Positions 28,187-41,050 of a stretch of DNA of 64,000 bases are shown piece by piece. The notes beneath the pieces are model-generated. The model was not told the DNA's origin. It worked only from the letters and a program-made list of their open reading frames with translations, and made no database searches. The position numbers and the translations under genes are program-made. Where the stretch lies: contig JAESUZ010000969.1 in the NCBI GenBank assembly GCA_017311185.1, forward strand, positions 124,001 to 188,000, written 5' to 3'. Within the stretch, counting starts at the first letter, position 1. Every line of letters starts with the position of its first letter. This stretch comes from Proteles cristata cristata. Taxonomy: Eukaryota > Chordata > Mammalia > Carnivora > Hyaenidae.

Positions 28187-28971
28187 AATAATAGTGAATT
28201 AATTCTAAACTCTATTAGAGAAGTAACCCTATCCGTTTCAATACTTAACATAGTTCCTAACACACAGGTATAGAAGGAACTGAAAAAATACTTTGGATAA
28301 ATAGATGGAAGGAGGAAGAGAAAAAAGTTTGTAGTGTTTGTGTTGTTTTGTTTTGTTTTGTTTTATTTTGTTTTCCTGTCCTAGATAGGTAATTACTAAG
28401 AAAACTTCTATCTACCTTCTCATTTTTTGACACTTGTGTTGGGCAGAAATATTGGAAAGAAAGATCTAAAAACATATTTTAAAGCATATTAAACACATTA
28501 GTCCATAAAACTACACTACCCAATTGTCTACAAGAATCAAACTAAGAATGCAGGCATGAGAGTATGGCAAATACATTAATTCGGGAATACCTCCAGTCCA
28601 ATTTTGGCCACATATTTTGGTACTTATTTGCAACAACTTAGTGAAAATAGTGTTTGCCCGATGGCCATATACTGCACAAAGTTGAACCGAATGTGTGGGC
28701 AGACTCCAAAGGGTCAAAGACAGTCAAATGAAGGGCCAGCCAGAATGAGCAACCATTTGTGGAAGCACTCATAGGTCATGGTCCTCCAACACATGTGTAG
28801 GAATAGAATTCTGGAATGTGTGTGCCAAGTGACCCTCTTTCTCTTGGTTTCCAAAAGGAGTGAAGAGAATATATAACTAAGTAAAATCCCAGTAAGGAGG
28901 CAGTTGTTACCTTCCTTTTACAGCAGTAATAGATATTTCTATTTAAATATAAATGAAAAATGGAAACAGCC

Positions 28972-29188
28972 TGGGGCGCCTGGGTGGCTTAGTCGGTTAA
29001 GCGTCCGACTTTTGCTTAGGTCATGATCTCGCGGTTCGTGGGTTCGAGCCCCGCATCGGGCTCTGTGCTGACTGCCAGCTCAGAGCCTGGAGCCTATTCC
29101 AGAGTCTGCATCTCCCTCTCTCTCTGACCCTCCCCTGTTCACGCTGTCTCTCTCTCTCCGAGAAATAAATAAAAATATTAAAAAAAAA
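28972..29188 (+). repeat. Young CAN-type SINE (CTTAG subfamily) with target-site duplication
   Basis: Near-complete element flanked by AAAATGGAAACAGCC on both sides (left copy ends about 28971; right copy about 29189-29203). The CTAG motif of other members is CCGAG here. The minus ORF 29021-29209 is SINE-derived. Confidence 0.97.
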
Positions 29189-31361
29189 AAAATGGAAACA
29201 GCCAAACAAAATTTCCTAACAGCATGACAGTCAAGGTTAAATTATTTAAAATTTGTGTGTGTTTGTTGGGGGGAGGGGGCACTACATCATTTGTTTCCAA
29301 CTAGGTGGGCCTTGCCATGATACTTTGTCAAGAACCATAAACCTAATTGCAAGTAATATTCTCTTTTGTATTGGATCTAGGCATAAGTTTTGGGTGGTAA
29401 ATCAAAACTGCAAGAATAAGAAGGTAGAAAATATATAATCCAATAAAAGAGGAACATTGAGTGTTTTAAAATGTTCATTGTTACTTAGTCGTCCCCCCCT
29501 CCCCCCCCAGGTATTGATAGTGCTCTGGTCACAGTGAATATAACTAAATATTTCATTGGCTGCTAACACAATTAAGGAAGTCATAGATTAAATAGTACAT
29601 CATCCCCTGCTTCAGATATCCTTAATTAACAGACCACCTAATGGGTCGGTTCAAAAGATTTTAACACATCTAAAGAAATATATTAACATTAGTTACTATC
29701 TCATAAAAAGTTTGTACTCAAAGTTTTCACTGCTTCCCATTTTGTCTCACAGCCCTTTCTAATTTCCGCTGGTATAAATCAAATTAGATTTATTAGCATT
29801 GTACAAAAGAGCTCCAGTAGGTTTTTAATAATAATTATCATTATCACTGATTAAAGTTATATTGTTCAGGCCAGATGGAGTCCTTTTCCTGTCAGTGAGA
29901 ATGAGCTTGCATTATGTAGTTATAATGTGTTTGGATCTAAATAAACAGATGGCAGAGTGACAGGATATTATATGCTGGTGATGTCAGCAACAGTGGTTCA
30001 CAAACAGAATTGCTTTATATAAACTCTGTTGTGGCAAAGATCCTCATACTTTTAAGAAGGTGAATGAAATTGAGCCTAAGTGTTATATTAACCTGGAAAT
30101 TGTAGTGTTCACTTGTAGAAGGGTAGACCATTTGGATAGCCTGAGGTTCAACTTGAGAAAGTATATCCGCTGAATCTACTTCTTAACTGAAAGCATTTAA
30201 CATAACAAATTGATTCAGGCAGTCTCGTAGGGAGAGAGAAAGAGAAAAGAAAAAAAAAAAAGCTGCCCAAGTTATAAGGTCTTTCAAGTTGAAGAGTTAA
30301 GACCTGTGGGTCAAGAAAAAAGGGAAAGATTTGATATAACCCTATTTCATAACTTTTAAGATATAATAAAAACTTGGTTGTGAGCATGATTCCTTTCAGA
30401 CACATGATTGTAATCCAAAGCACTGTATATCAAAGTGATTTTCAAAAACTATTGGCTCTGTTGTGATCATGTGACATTCGGCATTACATACCCCTTGTAC
30501 TGTAAGACTTTGCTCATTTTTCAAGTTAAAATTTATTAGAAATATTTGCCTTGCAGAACACTTGCAGAACAAGTTACTCACAATCCAAGGTTTTACTGTA
30601 TAATTTATGATGTTAAAGTAAACATCACATATAGGCATATACTCATTCACAATTAATGTTAGAAAATTAACAGAGAAGGTTTAACAAGGACTATGTTATA
30701 GAAAAGATTTAGTCTTTAATATATTTTATGTATGCTTTTTATTCTAGAAAACATCTGTTCTATATACCCTTGTACCCATAAATATTAGGGCGAATCTATG
30801 AAATTAAGAAGCAAACTTTAAAGTAAATCATTATATGTGATTTCTTCTCGCTAATACTCTATGGTAGAGTCCTTAGGAGAATTTCTCTGTAGGACAATTG
30901 TATTTGCTGAGGCAAATACCCAGAGTAGCAGAGTCTTAAGAGCAAGTTATAGAAGATAAAGGCTCATATTTGAAAATGAAGGTAATACCAAGAATGTTTA
31001 AAAAAGGATATCAAATAATTGAAATTAAACTTCTTAAAAAATCTATCTTTTTTAAATGCTTGAAACTTTTATATAAAGATGTTGGTTTGCAAACATCTTT
31101 GGATGGCCCCATGCATGGGCGCATTGGCCTCTATGCATGGAGGGCAAGGAAGACTGAATCCAGAGGGACACTACTCCAGATTGATAGGTGACAAGTTTAA
31201 TAGGCAAGGTAACTTACATACAAGGCTGGTCTTGGTTTTGGACCGACACAAAACAAGTAGATATCCATACCTGCCTACCGGACTCTTAAGTTTATACGAA
31301 GGTTTTAAATGGGTTCAGTAACATATCCAATCCAAATGGCAGTAATATCACCTTACTCTTT

Positions 31362-31579
31362 CTTTTTTTTTTAATTTTTTAATGTTTTATTTATTCCTGA
31401 GAAAGAGAGACAGTGTAAGCAGGGGAGGGTCAGAGAGAGAGGGAGACACAGAATCTGAAACAGGCTCCAGGCTCTGAGTTAGCTGTTAGCACAGAGCCCG
31501 ACGTGGGGCTCAAACCACGAACTGTGAGATCATGACCTGAGCTGTGGATGCTTAACCAACTGAGCCACCCAGGTGCCCC
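31362..31579 (-). repeat. CAN-type SINE with target-site duplication
   Basis: Minus-strand copy flanked by TCACCTTACTCTTTC (31348-31362 and 31579-31594). Right end reads GAGCCACCCAGGTGCCCC. Confidence 0.93.
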
Positions 31580-31725
31580 TCACCTTACTCTTTCAAAGTT
31601 ATATCCTTTCAAGCTGCTCTAGGGGAATAGTAGGCAGTATGTGCATTACAAGGACAGGGGAAGGAGCAAGGAGTCTCCCATTGTCCAGGTCTAGCTCAAA
31701 GGTCAACCTGTTGTCACATACTCTT

Positions 31726-31945
31726 TTTTTTTTTTTATGCTTTTTTTTTTAATGTTTTATTTATTTCTAGGAGAGAGACATCGTGAGCAGGGGAGGGTCA
31801 GAGAGAGAGTCACAGACTGAAAGAGGCTCAGGCTCTGAGCTGGCAGTCAGCACAGAGCCCGACGCGGGGCTCGAACCCACGAACTGCGAGATCATGACCT
31901 AAGCGAAAGTCGGACGCTCAACCGACTAAGCCACCCAGGCGCCCC
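31726..31945 (-). repeat. Young CAN-type SINE (CTTAG subfamily) with target-site duplication
   Basis: Minus-strand copy flanked by TGTTGTCACATACTCTT on both sides. The + strand shows TTTATTTCTAGGAGAGAGAC and, at the right, AACCGACTAAGCCACCCAGG. Confidence 0.97.
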
Positions 31946-32003
31946 TGTTGTCACATACTCTTGATGACATCCTCCCTCAAATGAGAATCTAAATTATGTG
32001 TGT

Positions 32004-32216
32004 AGGGGCTCCTGGGAGGCTCAGTCGGTTAAGCGTCTGACTTTGGCTCATGTCAGGATCTCATAGTCTGTAATTTTGAGCCCCGTGTGATCTCCCTGCT
32101 GACAGCTCAAATGCTGGAGCCTGCTTCAGATTCTGTGTTGCCCTCTCTCTCACTGCCCCTCCCCAACTTGTGCATGTGCGCACTCTCTCTCACAAAAATA
32201 AATATTAAAAAATTAA
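32004..32216 (+). repeat. Feliform CAN-type SINE, older (CTCAG type)
   Basis: Plus-strand element, GGGGCTCCTGGGAGGCTCAG to AAATAAATATTAAAAAATT. Its 3' tail lies about 500 bases upstream of exon 5. Confidence 0.92.
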
Positions 32217-32688
32217 AAATAAATAAATATATGATGTATATAACCATTTTATTCTGATAGTTTGCCATGTATTAGTAAAAAATAGATTTTTTTTCATAGA
32301 CTCAACTTCTTTTTAACTATTGATTTAATCCTTAATATCAATTAGCCATGAACTTCTAAAATTCTATCAAGAAGAACAAAATCACATAGAATCAATAGAA
32401 TAAAATGTTCAATAGTCAAAGTAAAAGTTACTTCATGCAAATATTTACTCCTATCTGGAAAAATTCACAAATTCAACTCATTTCCTTTTCTTATAAAATA
32501 ATGAGAAGAGTTTGAATATCGGGAGATTGTATTTCAGCTTCACACGTATTTGACATTCAGGTTTTGCTATGTAAAGTGGGCATTTTATGAGCTATGTTTC
32601 AGCTATTGGGTAATATAAAAATCCTCAGAAAGGAGCAAGACTATTTACTTTGAAGAGTTATTGCTAGTCAAAGAGTGACAGATGATAA

Positions 32689-32832
<144 letters not shown>

Positions 32833-33179
32833 TAATAATTCATGCTTTTCACACTTCTGGTCCTCAGAAACATGAAAATGAGCTTTTGCTTCTTTGTGGT
32901 AGATTTGCTTCTATTCAAGTAAACTCCCTAATTTCATTGCTTGCAAATGAAACATAATATGTAATTGCTTCTTATATTTCTTTGTGGTTTCCACGTTAAT
33001 GCTATTAACAAAACTGATGTGCTGATATTAACTATGACTTAAGAGTCTGTAGATAGAGAATGCAGGAAATCTAAATGTGTACCAAATGGTAACTCCATTT
33101 CAGGTTAACTGAAATCTCAGTAATTATAACACCATTCGTTCATTAGGAAAAGAAAAAAATGAAAGGGGAAAAAAAAAGA

Positions 33180-33320
33180 GCACTATGTACTTACTTTGTT
33201 CTAGGCACAGAGATATTAACTATATAAGTTATGGATATAGACTGACTATATCTTGCCCTTTATGTGTATCATTTCTTGTATTAGCCATTAAAGTAAGTAT
33301 AAGCTATCATCACTGCTAAG
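33180..33320 (-). repeat. Possible MIR SINE (antisense)
   Basis: 'actatgtacttactttgttctaggcacag' and 'ttagccattaaagtaagta' resemble the MIR reverse complement. Weak. Confidence 0.4.
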
Positions 33321-33799
33321 ACATTTAAAAACGAAGTATACTGAATACAAAGACAAGTATATTGTTCTTCAGCATTCTTAAAGCCATACTTACATCAGGA
33401 CTGAACTTTCACTAATCTTAAGGATAAATGGTTTCTTTAAGAAGGAAAAACAAAATGCTCTATATGAATGGTAAAGATTTTTCTTCTTTCTTGCTACACT
33501 AACAACAGCTGGAATAATATATGGAAAATAGTGTGGTGGCAGTTTGAAATGAGTTCCTTTTATTAGCATAGAAGACACAGAAAATGTTACTGAAAATATG
33601 AATATACAAATATTAAATATTGTGGAAATTTATTATATTATTGGATGAAAGTTTAGATATTTCTGATTTGTCTCAGTTCATATTTGTTAGATTCTCCTTC
33701 AATAAGGAAATGCAAAAATAATTACATTATTGTGAGCCAACAAAGGAAAAAGATAGAAGAAAAATATTTTCTCACTGGTAAATGATTTCTTTCTTTTTT

Positions 33800-34270
33800 T
33801 TAATTCATGGACATTTTAATGTTCAACATTCATAAAATACAAAAGAACATAAAATAAAAATTTCTTCCCATTTTTGTCCTTCAGATACTCCTAGGCAACA
33901 AATGTTAATAGCCACCTTTGTGTATTCTTCCAGAGATAATTTATGCATACAGTAGAAAATATGTACACATTCCTTTTTTCACTCAATTGTTACCATGCTT
34001 TACATGCTATAATGTACTTTGATTTTTTTAGTCCATGCATATGTGAATGAATTTACTTGTAGTATTAATGCCTAGTGGTCATTGCAAGGTCAAGGACACA
34101 TATTTATACAATTTGATAGAGATTACCAACATGGAAATCTTGTTTTCCACAGAGTTTGTAAAAGTTTTCAGTGCCAGGAGCAATGTATGTCAACACCTGT
34201 TTCCCTAGTCCCTGGGCAAGGCAGTCTATTATCACACTTCTGGGTCTTTGTCAAAAAGTTAGATAAAACA
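33800..34270 (-). repeat. Old L1 3' region (antisense), tentative
   Basis: The order of phrases ('tgtgtattcttccagagataa', 'tttttcactcaattgtta', 'caatttgatagagattacc', 'cacctgtttccctagtccct') fits an old mammalian L1-type interspersed repeat read in reverse. The ORF 34082-34273 is part of it. Confidence 0.5.
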
Positions 34271-34799
34271 TAGTATCTCAGTGCAGACTTAAATTAACTT
34301 ATTTGACACAAATAGTGTTTTATGAAAGTTATATTTTGGCAAGAATTTTAAGCCAGATTATACAGATTAAAGCGTGAAATAAATTTACTACGCTTATTTG
34401 TAGACAATGTTCTAATAGCAAAGTAGTTGAGACCAAGTCGTGCACAATGCTGAAATAACATCGATCTGGCCATGTGCACAAAGTCGAGGTTTCTAAAGTA
34501 TAAGAGAATGGTTGTAATACTTTATGATGAAGTGGCAGGTAACCGTGGAAATTGTTAAAGAGTTCAAATGTCCATAGGTCCTCTCATGGCAAAAGCCTTC
34601 TGAGTTGTCAAATTTAAAAATGAATTTCTACTCACTAAGCAACTTACCTATTTTACAAAGCATCAAGGAAACTTTCCAGCCTGGCTGCTTGCTGTGTCTG
34701 GGCCCCTCTGGTGACTCCATCCAATTACCCCAGGTCTTCTGGAGAAAAGGCCTCTCAGGGCCACCCAGCTCACCTAGCATTCTTGAGGTCCACATTTTA

Positions 34800-35009
34800 T
34801 TTTATTTATTTTTTTTTATTTCTAGGAGAGAGAGAGACAGCGTGAGCAGGGGAGAGTCAGAGAGAGAGGGAGTCACAGACTGAAACAGGCTCCAGGCTCT
34901 GAGCTGGCAGTCAGCACAGAGCCCGACACTGGGCTCGAACCCACAAACCGCGAGATCATGACCTAAGCGAAAGTCGGAGGCTCAACCGACTAAGCCACCC
35001 AGGCGCCCC
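34800..35009 (-). repeat. Young CAN-type SINE (CTTAG subfamily) with target-site duplication
   Basis: Minus-strand copy flanked by CTTGAGGTCCACATTTTA (34782-34799 and about 35009-35026). It contains TTTCTAGGAGAGAGAGAG and AACCGACTAAGCCACCCAGG. Confidence 0.97.
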
Positions 35010-35401
35010 TTGAGGTCCACATTTTAAATCTGGGGAATATAGGAGCCTACTTGAGATGTTTTCTGTTGCTAGCTTACATTTAAGAAATGCTATTTTGGAT
35101 TTCTTTCTTCTGTTGGGTAGACAGACATAAGATACCTCCTCCAGTTCAGAGTTCCAAACTAGTTTGCCTTTGTCTCAACACCTTTCAAAATTCTCCATGA
35201 ATTATTGCCTTTTTCATTATTTCCACAATATAGCTACTCTTAGGAAGAAAGGGCAGGGAGAAACAGGTTTATGCCATCTTTTGTGGACCAGAAGTCCCTT
35301 ATAGTACTTTTAATAATACTATTAATGAATGAAATCAAATCAAACTCTTAAGTCATCTTTGTTGCATTTTATATGAATTTTGTAGAATAGAAAAATGTAA
35401 A

Positions 35402-35500
35402 TTACTTTCTTCCCCTTCTTCTCTTTCTTCTTCTTCTCCTCCCCTTCCTCCTCCTTCTTCTCATTATTATTATAATCATTATCATGATTATTATTATTTT
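35402..35500. repeat. Polypyrimidine (TTC/TCC) tract plus (ATT) run
   Basis: A run of C/T only, about 60 bases, is followed by ATT-rich sequence with short ATCATTATC motifs. Confidence 0.9.
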
Positions 35501-35876
35501 AATGCTGAATGATCATTCTATAATTGATAGGGATGCATGAGTGAAAATCTTGGAAATCACTCTATTATGATAGAATGAGAAAACAATATGGATGGGTATT
35601 CTCCAACTTTGAAAGTTAAATATGTTTTTAATTCATACAGTTTTCAAAATTCTGAAACTTTTAATTAATTTTAAGGATTTAGTTATGTTACAAAAATTTA
35701 CAAAGTTTAGTAAAAAATATAATTTTCATCAACACCTGTTATTCTTATAGTAGACAACCTGGGATAATGGCCAAGTAGATGCCTGTCTTTCTCTGAGAAC
35801 TACCCACTTCTAGAGGGGTGAGTCACTGTTGCCATGTTTGTTTCCTGTGATGCTCTAACCCTTAGTCATATGACAG

Positions 35877-36105
35877 TGTTTCTCAACCAGAGGTGATGTT
35901 GCCCCCAGGCGACATTTGATAATACCTGAATATTTTTGGTTGTTACAACACTGAGTCAGATTAAGGGGAGCATCTATTGGCATCTATTAGGTAGAGGCCA
36001 GGGATGACACCTACAGTGCACAGGAGAATCTCACTCCATCCCTATCTAAACAAAGAATAACTATACAGCATAAAATTTTAAGAGTACTGAAGGTTAAGAA
36101 TGAGA
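35877..36105 (+). repeat. MER20 hAT-Charlie transposon remnant
   Basis: MER20 consensus order is clear: 'agtgtttctcaaccagaggt', 'gttgcccccaggcgacattt', 'tatttttggttgttacaaca', 'ggtagaggccagggatg' and 'ctgaaggttaagaat'. Confidence 0.88.
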
Positions 36106-36306
36106 TATCTTGTAATAAGAGTAAATATTGACCAAAGTTGGGCCAATGCAATTCTTGCCCCAGAGAATTTGGACTTAAGATCCAGAAATTCTGGTTACAC
36201 TACCTTAGAAATTTGAACGTGAGGAGATATTAAATCTAGTCTAAGTTTCCATTTTGAACCTGTCAACTAAGTCAGTCATGCAGAAACAAACAAGAATCAG
36301 AGACAA

Positions 36307-36331
36307 TTTTTTTTTTTTTTTTTTTTTTTTT
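36307..36331. repeat. Poly(T) run
   Basis: About 25 T in a row with no recognisable element attached. Confidence 0.9.
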
Positions 36332-36749
36332 ACATACTGGTTCTCAGGCCTTTATGAGATCCAGCTACATTTCTACCCTCTGGTGCCTGAAGAAAAACAG
36401 TGTTCTTCTCATATGTTTAAATGAGTTTTTTACTTGCCGCCAAGTGGGAATGGTCTTGGCCAAGACCCCATTAAAACTTTGCTTAGTCAAGACAGTCTTG
36501 ACTAAGAAAATCAGCAAGCCATAGCTCATGTATCAAATCATCAGCATGCAATAATTAAATTCACCTAATTTTTTATCATAGGAATTACGCTTACTGTAAT
36601 GACCTAAAATTGGCTTAATGGTCAGTTTACCTACTCCATAGAGCCTATCAAAGTTAAATTCAGTAAATATATACATGTATCTGATATGTGCAAATCCAAA
36701 TTTTAAAGCATTTATTTTCATGGATCTTTGTAGTTTATAAAAGATTTCC

Positions 36750-36971
36750 ATTGTATCTTCTTTAAGTTTGTTAATTATTTTAAGAGAGACAGAGACAGCA
36801 TGAGCAGGGGAGGGGTAGAGAGAGAGGGAGAAAGAGACAGAATCCCAAGCAGCCTCTGTCTGCACTGACAGCGCAGAGCCAGATGTGGGGCTTGCACTCA
36901 CTAAACTGCGAGATCACCTGAGCTGAAACCAAGAGGTGGACACTTAACTTACTGAGACACCCAAGAGCCCC
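36750..36971 (-). repeat. Feliform CAN-type SINE, older, with target-site duplication
   Basis: Minus-strand element between two copies of AAAAGATTTCC. Right end is diverged (GAGACACCCAAGAGCCCC). Confidence 0.88.
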
Positions 36972-36984
36972 AAAAGATTTCCCT

Positions 36985-37115
36985 TTTAAAATTTACTTTC
37001 ACCATATTCCTGTGAGTTAAACAGGACAGTTAACATTTACCTCATTTTATAATTGGAGAAATGTATGCTGAGGAAATGATCAGGGAGTCGTTAAATTTAT
37101 GCAGCTAATATCTGG
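36985..37115 (-). repeat. Probable MIR fragment (antisense)
   Basis: 'acctcattttataattggagaaatgt' and 'tgctgaggaaatgatcagg' resemble the MIR reverse complement. Confidence 0.5.
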
Positions 37116-37189
37116 GATTTCACAACCTGAGTATCCTCAATTTAAAGATAAAACAGCTTCCTATATACCACATTGTGTATCACAGCTGG

Positions 37190-37435
37190 GTGGACAAGGA
37201 CATTGGATTTGAAATCAGACAGATGATACAAAACCCAGTTCTTTCCATTTTTGTCATGGGAAAGTGACTTAATCTTTCTAAATCTTCAGTTACCATTTTA
37301 GTAAAATGGAGATAATTGCTCTTACCTCAGAAGAGTTGTTGTTTTTGGAATCAAATTCAATAGAATAGTGTAGATGAAATGCTAAACTATCTTTTGGCAT
37401 ATGCTAAGGACCTAATAAGTAATAGCTAATGTTTT
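37190..37435 (+). repeat. MIR SINE
   Basis: MIR order: 'ggatttgaaatcagacaga', 'gtgacttaatctttctaaat', 'aaaatggagataattgctc', 'tgctaaggacctaataagta'. Confidence 0.85.
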
Positions 37436-39088
37436 AATAAGTTAAAGGATATACTGTTAGAACACTTTATCTTAATTCTGAATGAATGGATGTAGAAGTG
37501 AAATTTCTGTAGGCCAGTTCTACCCTGTGAAAACTGCTGATACCCATGGCTGAGGACTGAAAAAGCAAAAGCACTGAGAGTGAAGTGGAGGCTTTTTGCC
37601 CTTGACATTGCTTGTGTTCTCTCTTCTTGTTTGAGCTACTTGAAAAGTAAATTATTTATCCATATTTAAAGAGCACACCATCCTGAGGCAAAATATATTT
37701 TGGAACTACTCAAAGACATACTTATTTTAAGACCTGAATTTTAGAAATATGATCTTTTTTTTTTTGAGAATTAGACTTTGTGAGAGATTCTATAGAGATG
37801 TAATATACGTGATCAAAACTTTTTAAAAATATAAAAATTTTCAGGCTTCCGTTAGATTTCTGAGAGCCTTCCACCTAGTAAAAATATATTACTTAACCTT
37901 AGACCCATTTGAGAAACACTCTTCTCTGATTCTTGACTGAACTTTTTAAAAATCTGAAAATCTGGGCTGTTCAAGTTTTTGACAATATTCTGTTTTTGTT
38001 GTCTGACCATACAAATTTTAGATCTAAAAATATAGTCTTATATTATTAGATATTATTTCTTTTCCTATGACTGAAATAAATTCACTTCAGGGAGGGCTTC
38101 TCTGGAGATATTCACCCTCATGGATTGTCAAATATTTCCCTGTCTTCTGTGGGTAATTATTTTTGAGACTTTTTATACATTAGGGAAGGAAGATAAAAGT
38201 GTTTAAAAACTCCACAAGTCAGCTAAGTAAACTGAAGACTCCATTTCGCTCACCACACTGTATCAAAGCTGACACCTTCCCACAGGTGTGTCTTCCTAAA
38301 ACAGCACAGGTGCCAGGAATTGTGCTCAGTGTCATTAAGTGGCAAGAAGTCTTGGTAAAGACAAAGCATTCAGGCTCTGAGAGAACAAAGTCCCTGATGA
38401 TGAATGCCTTCTGAAGGTGAAATGAAGCAGAGTGGTGATTAGAATAAAAACATCTCCAAATAAAGAAATGGCAAAACAAAAATGCTGTGTACAACAATGG
38501 TAAGCTTGAAGAGAGGCCTCAGGAGTCAGGAGTTTTAAGAAGAAATGAGGAAGGAGCTTTTGTTTATAATAGTTCAAGTAAAATGAAGACTGTGAATGAA
38601 TTGACAGCTTACTATGGACAATAGTTCACTATGCATACTTCTAGAAATTGTAACAGAATTGTGTACGTTTTAAGTCAAATTAAGTAACATTTTGCAACTA
38701 ATTTTGTGTCCTGGATTGAGAACCATGGTGAGTTTTGATTAGCTGTTGAATAATTTAAGTGTGTCATTTCCCCCCTTATTATATAATAATGTTCAGACTC
38801 AACTCCAGAGCCAGCAGCTATTTTACTTAATAATTTTTTAAATACGAAAATATTTTTCTAAACAAATTCCTTAAAAACAAATCCTTAGGTAACATAAAGA
38901 ATTTTTATAATATTAAAGTAAGTAAATTTTGCTTGTAGACTCCAGCCAAGTGTTCCATTCTTAATGGCTTTACTCTTGAATCTAACTTGCTAAAGTAACT
39001 TGAATTCCTTCTCCTGAAATCCTTTGTCATGTTAATGGAAAGTAGCCTGACCCTATAAACATAACAGGAGTATCTCTGACATAGGTGC

Positions 39089-39464
39089 TGTTTAAAAAAA
39101 AAAAAAAAAAACTGAGGCACTCTAAAGATCTAATTGGCTTTATTCAATGATTCATGACTTCTAGCAAACAGAAGGGAGCTCTGAGGAGCCATACAAATGG
39201 CAGGATTTTATAGGTTGAAGGAGGGTAGGAGAAGGAAGTTAAAAGAGTTGATTATTTCAGGCAAGTTTGCCTTCCCTTAGAGGAAGACATGGGGTCTGTA
39301 TCTGGCTGAGTTCCTCGCTAGTGCTGACCAGGAAATTTCAGACCTACTGGTTTAAAATTCCACTCCTGGGAGAAGCTGAAACTACAATTAGGTTAGGTAT
39401 TACGTGTTTGTAGGGGTTAGCAAAAGTGATTCCATTTTGGGCCTGTTGTTGCTTTTTAATTGCA
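39089..39464 (-). mobile_element. LTR, family A copy 1 (endogenous retrovirus)
   Basis: On the minus strand this starts TGCAATTAAAAAGCAACAAC and ends with a poly(T) run and AAACA. It contains TGAATAAAGCC (polyadenylation signal) near 39140 and a CCAAAATGGAATC block near the U3 start. It is homologous along its length to the LTRs at 45669 and 56215. No clear target-site duplication and no adjacent retroviral internal sequence was seen, so it is best read as an old solo LTR. Confidence 0.65.
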
Positions 39465-40476
39465 AAAGGTCAAAATACAACTTATGATGGGACCCTGAGC
39501 GCTGCATTATGTGTGGAGCAGAGAGTCAAACTTGAAAGTACTTTGAAGCTCAGTTAAATCGTGGTCACATTGCTCCAAAGAACAGCTTAAGTAAATTGAT
39601 TCAGTGGATTAATGTAGTCATGTCAGGGGAGACAAACTTATCTGGTATGTGAAGACTGAAGCTTATAGAAGTATTATTTAGCAAGCTTACTGGTAAGAAT
39701 GACAACTCTCTCTATTCATAAGAACTGTGTCCTAAGGTCTGATCTCTAGAAGTGTGTGTGTGAGAGAGACTAAGCTGCAAGGAATAAATAATAATGATTA
39801 AAGGAACAAAGTTATCTCTGTCCCTGCAAGATATATGAAGCACACTTATCTCATTTAAAATAGATACTGCATGTCCTTTTTTATCTTTAAGCACAGTATC
39901 AGTCCAGCTGTCTCCAGCTTCCTATTATCAGGCAGGGTGTTGTTTCATTTTACACATTCCTTTTGCCCTTCTAGACCCGGAGCCATCTGAGTTAGGAGCT
40001 ACGTTATGAGGAAGGAGGGAGAAAAACATATATAAAAATATTACCACTTAATTCTCCTAACCTTTGCACACGTTTTGTATTAAAGTAGTTACATCTTCAG
40101 CTGCTGATTATTTAACTAAAATTTGCTAGAGAAGCAGCCTAGCAAATAGCCCGTAGTCTTCTCAGTTCCTCTGCAAGTAACATTTCTTGCTTGGAAACCA
40201 ATTGAAAAATGTAAATGCATGTGGCAATAGGGTAAAAAAAATTGTCTCCTAAACCAAAATATCACACCACAAAAATTAATGAGGAATGTATGTTTCAACT
40301 ACTCGAGTGAACAGATAATACTTCTGTCCCTGGAGATGTCCATTAAATCAATTAACCCTAAGGCATTATTTTAACCAAATGAAAACTTCTGGCGGAATTC
40401 ACCCCTTACTTCTACAGTAGTCTTCCTAGCTAGATTATCTCATAATCCTTTATTTCAATTAAAAATAGAATGCCAT

Positions 40477-40700
40477 TGGGTCACTTGGGTGGCTCAGTTG
40501 GTTAAGTCTCTGACTCTTGCTCTGAGCTCAGGTCATGATCTCACCATTTGTGACATCCAGCCTGAATCCCACTGTACACTGACAGCACAAATGACAGCGT
40601 GGAGCCTGCTTCGGATTCTCTCTCTTCCTCTTCCTCTACCCCTCCCTCGTTCACTCTCTCTCTCCTTCTCTCATTCTCTCAAAAAAAAAAAAAAAAAAAG
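40477..40700 (+). repeat. Feliform CAN-type SINE, older
   Basis: TTGGGTGGCTCAGTTGGTTA head through CT-rich middle to a 19-base A tail. The ORF 40489-40707 is SINE-derived. Confidence 0.9.
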
Positions 40701-41017
40701 TCATTGAAATTAACACAAGCTGTGTATTTGTTCTGTTGTAGATAACTGTGAATGAAGGATTTTACTATATTGGCAAAGTAAAAACATGTTTCAAATAACA
40801 TTCTGTTATTTAAGGTCTCTATACAGACGTTATAGAACATGCTAGAAAAATTTAAAAGTTACTTAGCTTTATCCTTAGTAATCTGCTATGTTGTGCACAA
40901 AGAAAATTACTTTTAGTAGTTGCCATATACTAAAACTTTTAGTTTCATAAAAGGGAAAAAAAAAGTAACTTGGCCTGGCTTATGGATTATACTTACTTTT
41001 AGAGCAAACTTTAGAAA

Positions 41018-41050
41018 TATGTGTATATGTGTGTATGTGTGTATGTGTCC
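41018..41050. repeat. (TGTATG)n-type simple repeat
   Basis: Alternating TGTGTATG units; short. Confidence 0.85.

Noticed and set aside
31080..31340. Possible LTR (minus-strand ATTAAA near a GC-richer block)
   Set aside because: No TG...CA ends, no target-site duplication and no second copy in the window. Evidence too weak to list.
38199..38577. Cluster of overlapping ORFs on both strands
   Set aside because: Three frames overlap in sense and antisense, none recognisable. Probably chance openness in a lower-AT stretch, though a conserved non-coding element cannot be excluded.
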